The translations under genes were made by a program, and so were the position numbers. A stretch of 64,000 nucleotides of DNA from Rutstroemia sp. NJR-2017a BVV2 (lineage: Eukaryota; Ascomycota; Leotiomycetes; Helotiales; Rutstroemiaceae). This document shows, one piece after another, positions 58,481-64,000 of the stretch; the stretch's first letter is position 1, and each line of letters starts with the position of its first letter. A model generated the notes under the pieces. It searched no databases and had not been told where the DNA came from. It was given only the letters and a program-made list of their open reading frames with translations. The stretch covers positions 248,001 through 312,000 of the forward strand of contig NJPS01000016.1 of assembly GCA_002946415.1 (NCBI GenBank). The letters are read 5' to 3'.

Positions 58481-59583
58481 CTACCTGGTCTGCCACCAAA
58501 ACAAGCCTTGCCTGGAAGTTGAGTCAGTGACAGGTTCTGCCGTATCCCATTGCCTCCTGATTGCCCCCGACTCGTAGCAAGACCCTCGCCGTGCGCGTGT
58601 AATCAAATCTGGTGGGTAGTTCGAAGGTTGGGTGGAGAACATTTGCCATTGCCAGTTTAACGGCGAGCGGCAGTCACCGAGCTCGTGATAAGCTATAATA
58701 GTGACGTCTAACAGCTCTAGCTCGGAACCACTAGCGTTTGCTCTGCGCAGTTTGATGGTAGTTGTAAAGTCTGTTGGGCATATAGAACATGATCCAGGGA
58801 CATCATCACAGTTCTCCAAAATGTTGTTGTTGTGCGTGAATCGAGGATCTGAAGGTAATAACTCGGGAATCTGTGTTGGGTCGGTAGGGGCCCCTCCATA
58901 TGTCCTATATGGGTGTGTCGTGATATGTGGGCATATATTGCGACGGTGATGTATGAGCATTATGTTTGTTATCAGATGGTTAGGCAACCGACACTCCTTC
59001 CGCAGCAAAAACCGGTGCGAAACACACAGGAGCAACTGGTCCTGAACAATTCGAGCCACAGTTTTGGTTTCCCAACCTTCCCAGAAAGGAGGGATCTTGC
59101 TTTCAAGCCGGCTAAGGCTAAGTCCATGGCCAAGTCCAAACAAATGAGCGTTCATGATTAGACGAACGTGATGCAAACCGATAAACAAGTCTCCGAAGTT
59201 TATAGTCTCAGGTTTGCACCGTGGCTCCAAAGTGCTCTTGCTTCGATGCCGAGGACCCAGAAGGGCAAGAAATGGTGTAGTTGCGTACAGTTGTAGCAGA
59301 AGAACTGATCCCGGCTGACGCTCTCTTCGAGTAAAAGCAGAAGATTCTGCAGGCCCTGGTTATCAAGACGACCTTTCACGACAGGAAAGAATGAGTGAAA
59401 AGCTAGCTTGCAAGTAAGGGTTACCGCTACAGAGGACTCAGGCGGAAGGCATTCCAATATCTGAAATAAGATGTCGAGAGGTTGGCATAATAGTTGGGAC
59501 GTAGCTTGCGGGTCTACATCACGCGATGGCCACCTGAACCAACGATGCAAGTGTCGTCTTATGGGAGTGAAGATATAAGACAT
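58481..59583 (-). pseudogene. F-box protein gene with a one-base frameshift
   Basis: Minus strand. The first frame, from the Met at 59583, carries an F-box (PLDILFQILECLPPESSVAV, LTCKLAF) and then FCYNCTQLHHF, a Cys pair usual in fungal F-box proteins. At about 59262-59270 the reading must shift by one base. The next frame continues the family pattern to 58481: INFGDLFIGLHHVRLIMNAH, HGLSLSRLES, later CSICPTDF, a LLDVTIIAYHELGDCRSPLNWQW block, and GSCYESGAIRRQWD. Both parts together match the standard architecture: F-box, Cys motif, basic middle part, C-terminal CxxC-TD block. F-box proteins act as substrate receptors of SCF ubiquitin ligases. Damage may be real or a single-base error in a short run (GGGC). 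Confidence 0.65.
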
Positions 59584-59955
59584 ACCGGTGAAGATGCTCA
59601 GGATGTCGCGCAAGTGCAAAGCGAGTAGGAATTCCTAGAAAATGTTGAGCGTCCCTGTGAAGGGATCATTATTCTGCTTATTAGATGTTGAAGATTGCAA
59701 AACCTCTGGTTGGTTGTGACGTTGTGAAACCAGTATCACTACAAACCTGGTTATATTCGTCCATGGCTGGCTTTAGCAATATTTAAAGCAACTGAGAGTT
59801 TTTAGCAATTGTGATGGCGCATTTTCAAAAGAGAATCGAGCTGATCCATGAGTGAACTTAGAAAGTTAGAAGTTTTAACCAGAGAAGGGAGCTACCTATA
59901 TTATGATAGCTTGATATATTGCTTTAGCGTGCAAATGAACATAATCACCATATCA
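59584..59955. other. Intergenic upstream of tRNA-Gly
   Basis: About 370 bases with the F-box promoter side and the 5' flank of the tRNA gene. Nothing else seen. Confidence 0.5.
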
Positions 59956-60066
59956 GCGTTTGTGGTTTAGTGGTAAAATCCATCGTTGCCATCCTATCAG
60001 AGCCCTTCATTAGAAGAGTGAAGATACAGCATCGATGGGCCCCGGGTTCGATTCCCGGCGAACGCA
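59956..60066 (+). tRNA. trnG-GCC: tRNA-Gly (anticodon GCC) with a 40-base intron
   Basis: Exon halves 59956-59991 and 60032-60066 make a 71-base tRNA. Acceptor arms GCGTTTG and CGAACGC pair fully with one wobble, and A60066 is the discriminator base. The anticodon arm is CATCG / TTGCCAT / CGATG, giving anticodon GCC. The T-arm has CCGGG, TTCGATT, CCCGG, including a perfect B box. The intron (59992-60031) interrupts one base after the anticodon, the standard place for eukaryotic tRNA introns. CCA is not encoded, as expected. Confidence 0.95.
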
Positions 60067-60306
60067 ACATAGTTTTGCTTTTTTGTCTCTTTTTGTATTC
60101 ACTTGCACAAGGCGAGATGTTCCCGTTTTGTATTTTACCCCACTCTTTGGTGGCTGTCAGGTCTGAATGCGGGGATGAAGGACAGGTCGAAGCGAGGTCG
60201 GGGATAAAGTTGGTGACGATACGACTGTCTGGTCGAAGCATGCGAGTACCTTCATCGTGGACCAAATTATCGCCGGATATGACATGAAAAATAAACAACA
60301 AGAGCC

Positions 60307-61632
60307 ATGGCGAGGAATTCGAAAATGAATGCTCTAAGTCTCTACGTTTTGACCTTCAATTGCGGTCTCACCCTTATCGACACAGACGCATTCGCATCTC
60401 AACTATTCAGTGGTCTATCCATCCCTCAACTCCCAGATATCCTCGTCCTCTCCCTACAAGAAATAGCGCCCTTGCCATATTCCCTGATCGGCGGCTCCTT
60501 CTTGATCCCCTACTTCAATCGGTTTCACGATGCTGTCGAAAAGGCTACCAAAGCACTATCCTCCGATGGATCAAGCTATACCTCGATAGCAGCGCGAAAT
60601 GTTGGCATGATAGGAATCATGATATTCGCCAAAGACCCCACCCTCATACGCGATTTAGAGGCCGGCGCTGTGGGTGTTGGACTCTGGGACATGGGGAATA
60701 AAGGCGCGATTGGGGTGCGATTTGCATATGGGAATGGAAACGCATCAACCGAACTGACATTCGTAGCTGCACATCTGGCAGCTATGGAACAGGAACTCGA
60801 GCGGCGAAATCAGGATTGGAAGAATATAGTTCGCGGATTGGTATTCTCGTCTACGAGTTCGAAATATGCGACGGCTTTACCGCAACACGATGAGGATCGT
60901 CCTTTACTGTCGATCTCTCCGCAAGATGCCTCGATTTTCAAGCCCACCTCGCATCTCTTCTTCGCGGGCGACTTGAACTACCGAACTTCAATTATATCTC
61001 CTGCTCCGAATGATCATATCGATATATTCCCCCAACCAGACGATGTTTCGTCTTCTTCCAATCATTACAAGAACCTTTTCGAGGCAGACCAATTGAACCA
61101 GGAACGATTAGCTAAACGCACATGTCACGGTCTTATCGAAGCACCTGTTACATTCCCACCTACCTACAAGTACAAATCCGAAGGACCGTTCATGACATCT
61201 GATGACGAGTTGAAGAAGTGGCCGTGGGCGAAACATCGCTGGCCTAGTTGGTGTGATCGCATATTATATCTCGACGTGCCGGCTTGGACGAAGAGCAGAT
61301 ATCCGCAGGCGGAAATCACGGCGAGGAAGTACTCGGCGCTGCCGCTTTTGCCGACGTCGGATCATAGGGGTGTAGCGCTGGATGTGACGGTTCCGTTGGT
61401 GAAAATAGAGAGGCCGGAGGAGGAAGACGAGAGCGATGATCCGAGGGTGAAGATGCCGTTTGATCTGGATATCAATTGGAAGAGGAAGAGAGAAAAGGCT
61501 AGGATTTTGGAGCTGGTTGTGGGGTGGACTCTGTACCTTACGAGTACGGGAGAGGGAGCGGGGTTGTTGATTTCGATGTTGGTGGGGATTGTGGGCGCGG
61601 TTTTTGTCGCAAGGGCGGTTGTTGGAAATTGA
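60307..61632 (+). CDS. Inositol polyphosphate 5-phosphatase-like protein with C-terminal membrane anchor
   Basis: Single-exon gene, 441 residues, of the endonuclease/exonuclease/phosphatase fold (INPP5/IPPc branch), which removes the 5-phosphate from inositol phosphates or phosphoinositides. Conserved elements: VLTFNCG near the N-terminus, LQEIAP with the metal-binding Glu (52), RNVGMIGIMIF, GNKGAIGVRF, AHLAA, GDLNYR (221-226, catalytic Asp and Asn), FPPTYKYK (283-290), RWPSWCDRIL (311-320) and SDHRGV (351-356, catalytic Asp-His). A basic segment follows (KRKREKARI) and then a single hydrophobic span, about 416-438 (GLLISMLVGIVGAVFVARAV), ending two residues before the stop. This suggests a tail-anchored membrane protein with the enzyme in the cytosol. 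The start is the first ATG; a second at residue 7 is nearly as good. The tRNA-Gly gene lies 240 bases upstream. Confidence 0.9.
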   Translation: MARNSKMNALSLYVLTFNCGLTLIDTDAFASQLFSGLSIPQLPDILVLSLQEIAPLPYSLIGGSFLIPYFNRFHDAVEKATKALSSDGSSYTSIAARNVGMIGIMIFAKDPTLIRDLEAGAVGVGLWDMGNKGAIGVRFAYGNGNASTELTFVAAHLAAMEQELERRNQDWKNIVRGLVFSSTSSKYATALPQHDEDRPLLSISPQDASIFKPTSHLFFAGDLNYRTSIISPAPNDHIDIFPQPDDVSSSSNHYKNLFEADQLNQERLAKRTCHGLIEAPVTFPPTYKYKSEGPFMTSDDELKKWPWAKHRWPSWCDRILYLDVPAWTKSRYPQAEITARKYSALPLLPTSDHRGVALDVTVPLVKIERPEEEDESDDPRVKMPFDLDINWKRKREKARILELVVGWTLYLTSTGEGAGLLISMLVGIVGAVFVARAVVGN

Positions 61633-62454
61633 TCGTTACTGGTCTGGTCTGGGATCATGGCTTCGTGTACGAATATGAGATGGAGTTGCTGCTGGTAGAC
61701 GAGCGTTTCGGGAGTATAGACAGACATGGAGGGGCAGGAGAAATATAGAATGATCGAAATGTCAGGCTAAGTTAGACAGACAATCAGTATGAACCTCCAG
61801 TGATATGCTGAAGACCTGATTGATCAACCTGGGGGTGCACTAACTTATGGACCAGACTGATCTGAACTTGGATGATCTTTTGGTAGATTCGATGATATCG
61901 GATGTTTAGTTTCTGGTATATATTTCGACAATTAAACTTCTTAATCTTTCCCACGGGTAAAGAAAATATCTTTAAGCTTCTTTCCTTGGAGAATATCCAG
62001 TGCCTAAAGCCGGGCGATCAATTGGCAAACTACGTGCGAGTAGTGATATTGGCTCCAGATGGGAGGTGCGAGAAATATATGCCGTGGTAGTCACTTTTGG
62101 CTTCACAGGAGGTGATAGGAGGGTTGAAGCGGGACAGTCAAATGTGTATTGGATTTATATCTTCTCTTTGATTGTTGGAGTATGATTTGAACATTGAGAA
62201 TCTCAATATCTAGCTTCGAGTGAACATCTCAAAGATTAAAGTAGACCCGCACCAAGCAGCTCTCATCCCGGTATTCGAACGGCCAATGCACTTTCCTTCA
62301 CGAACATCTTCCCACTACTTAATACAAATCAGTCCGCTGAACTCACTCAGACTCACCCGCCAATCGAGCACTCCATCTCTCTCCGTCCATATCCTCTTTC
62401 TAGGACCCAGTATCCACCCGCCATAGAGTCATAACTGCAGTCGCCTTCACCAAT
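61633..62454. other. Intergenic between convergent phosphatase and P450 genes
   Basis: About 0.8 kb of 3' flank for both genes. Short frames without motifs. No RNA gene seen. Confidence 0.5.
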
Positions 62455-64000
62455 CTACTCTTCTCCCCACAGCTCCTTCACCTCGTCCTCACTCAGCCGT
62501 CTGATAGCAACTTTACTTTTCATATCCGGAATATTGTTCCACCCAAAAGACCAATCCTTTAACCGCTCCATTTCCTTCCAATCATAGTTCATCAAGAACT
62601 CTATCACCATTAATTTCTCGATCGTGAGCGCTACGTAGCGACCTGGACATGCGTGTCTGCCTACACATCGAAACCAAAGATTAGCTCGACGGATAGATAG
62701 GCCAGGAATGGGATGAAAGGGAGCAAAGTGGATAAAAAACAATCCAACATACCAAATCCAAAACTCATAAACTTCTCACTCGGCATCGCACTCGGCACCG
62801 CACCCTCCGCATGTCTAAACCCCTTAAACACCTTCGGCTCATCCCAGTTCTCCGGATCCATATGCACCGCCCAAACACACATCTCAATCCTCTCCCCCCT
62901 CTTAATAAAAATCTCCTTTTCCTCCTCCTTCTCCCCTCCCACCCTAACCCTGACCCCCTCCTCTCTCACCACCTTCCTACTCCCCAACGTATACGCCAAC
63001 GGATGCATGCGCTGACTCTCCTTCAAAAAGCTATCCAGCAGCCTCAACTCCCCCAACGCCTCCCTCGTCCACACACCCCCATACTTCTTCCTCGTCTCTC
63101 TAATCTCCTCGCGCAGCTGCTTCGCATACACGTTCTTGTCGTGCCCGAGAATATCATACAACACGTGATTGAACGTCATGGCCGTCGTATCCACCATCGC
63201 GAACAGCAGGCGCATGACGCGGTAATTGACGCCCTGGACCATTTCCGCCTCGGATTTATCTTTATAGAAACCGCGGGTCTGGACTTCTGCTATGAGAGCT
63301 GGGAGGATGGTGCCTTCTTCGGTTTTTTCGCTTGCGTCGCCGCGCACGAGGTCGGTTACGTCTGCGGTTAGCATTTGGTCGATTTTCTTTACCCGGCCCA
63401 TGGTGCTCAGCCAGGGGGCTATCCAATTCCAGTACCGGCGGGGAAATTTCCGTAACACGAGGCCGTGGAAGAAGACGCCGCGGGCGAATTCGGCGACGGT
63501 TTTGATCCAGGTTTTGTCGCGGGCGTATTTTTCGCCGCAGATGATGCGGGAGATGAGCATGGAGAGAGAGGTTTGGATGGGGGGTTGGAGACAGACATGC
63601 GTGAAGCCGTCGGCGTCGATGTCTTTTGGGGAGGTACTTGCGGGGGCAAAGTTCTGATGGAAAGCTTTGCTGGTTTCGGAGATGAGGAGAGGGATTAGTG
63701 TGTTCAGGGAGCGAGTTATTTTGGGGATGAAGTGGATGACATCTTCGCTTTCGGGGCGGAGGAAGGGTATGAAAGCGAGCATCTGGGGGGGGGGGGTGTC
63801 AGTTTTCTTTCTTTTGTCGTTTTCGCCTGAACAGGGAACCGCTGGATATGATTGTGGTTCTGTGGTTGAGGAGGAGTCCAGTGGATAGTAGGATCAAAAG
63901 GCATACCTCTTCGTTTGCTTCCAACGGATCCAAAACCGACGCGCCCATCTTGCTAACCTGGTCGAATGCCGCCGTCGGGAGCGTCCATTGCGGACCACAG
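62455..64000 (-). CDS. Cytochrome P450, 5' end cut off by the window
   Basis: Haem monooxygenase, probably ER-bound, of the kind found in fungal secondary metabolism or detoxification; substrate unknown. Visible exons on the minus strand are 64000-63907 (partial), 63782-62753 and 62660-62455, all in phase. Landmarks: WTLPTAAFDQ and GASVLDPLEANE in the first visible exon, then LAFIPFLRPESEDV, the I-helix AMVDTTA (oxygen-binding D-T-T), KESQR (the ExxR motif) with RMHPLA, a PERF-like region (EPKVFKGFRHAEG), and the haem loop FGFG|RHACPGR, split by the last intron, with the haem-ligand Cys in place. The membrane anchor and proline hinge lie beyond the window. The intron at 63783-63906 has a run of 12 C (minus strand) right before its acceptor. 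No stop or frameshift is seen. Confidence 0.92.

Noticed and set aside
62811..63371. 186-codon plus-strand frame opposite the P450
   Set aside because: Antisense of the P450 exon carrying the I-helix and ExxR motifs.
1..64000. CRISPR array, bacterial-type operon or prophage
   Set aside because: No regularly spaced direct repeats with unique spacers; all genes have eukaryotic introns and fungal families.

Overview
The window is nuclear DNA of a filamentous ascomycete (Pezizomycotina). Genes are interrupted by short GT-AG introns of about 50-95 bases. They include cutinase, sedolisin, an F-box family, fungal-type BBE-like oxidase, secondary-metabolism type methyltransferases, P450, SAGA subunit Spt8, and an RNAi-type NF-X1 helicase. 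The class is not certain; a Leotiomycetes-like fungus is a guess. Exon models below were built by hand from reading frame, splice sites and conserved motifs.

Layout, left to right. 0-10.6 kb: 3'-truncated sedolisin protease (-), the ribosome quality-control factor Rqc2/NEMF (+), a small C-terminal CaaX protein (+), an AlkB/ALKBH1-type 2-oxoglutarate dioxygenase (+), a second, related small CaaX protein (+), and a cutinase (-). 10.6-15 kb: no convincing gene, low-complexity sequence. 15-17.7 kb: a Gln/His/Pro-rich four-exon putative regulator (-). 17.7-30.3 kb: 12.6 kb with no supportable gene. 30.3-40.1 kb: an MFS transporter of the allantoate-permease type (+); an O-methyltransferase (-) and a secreted covalent-flavin oxidase (+) transcribed away from each other around a 1.6 kb gap that holds a strong inverted repeat; a secreted pepsin-like protein whose two catalytic aspartates are replaced (+). 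40.7-47.6 kb: an eight-exon NF-X1 zinc-finger SF1 helicase related to fission-yeast Hrr1 (-), then a deaminase-domain gene with an in-frame stop (-). 48.9-51 kb: Spt8 (+). 51-59.6 kb: a stretch rich in damaged genes (methyltransferase remnant, possible Cys-rich remnant, secreted protein with a frameshift, F-box gene with a frameshift) around one intact kinase-like gene (+). 59.9-64 kb: an intron-containing tRNA-Gly(GCC), an inositol-polyphosphate 5-phosphatase-like protein with a C-terminal membrane anchor (+), and a 5'-truncated P450 (-).

Housekeeping genes (rqc2, spt8, helicase, phosphatase, tRNA) are mixed with secreted or secondary-metabolism accessory genes. The most novel-looking item is the pair of small, probably farnesylated proteins flanking the AlkB gene. 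They share a short motif (LVR-[RK]-KG, then NP-x2-W, then a later Pro) and both end in a C-V-M type CaaX box. Other items worth attention are the protease homologue without catalytic aspartates, the hairpin between the methyltransferase and oxidase genes, and the run of damaged genes at 45.7-59.6 kb.
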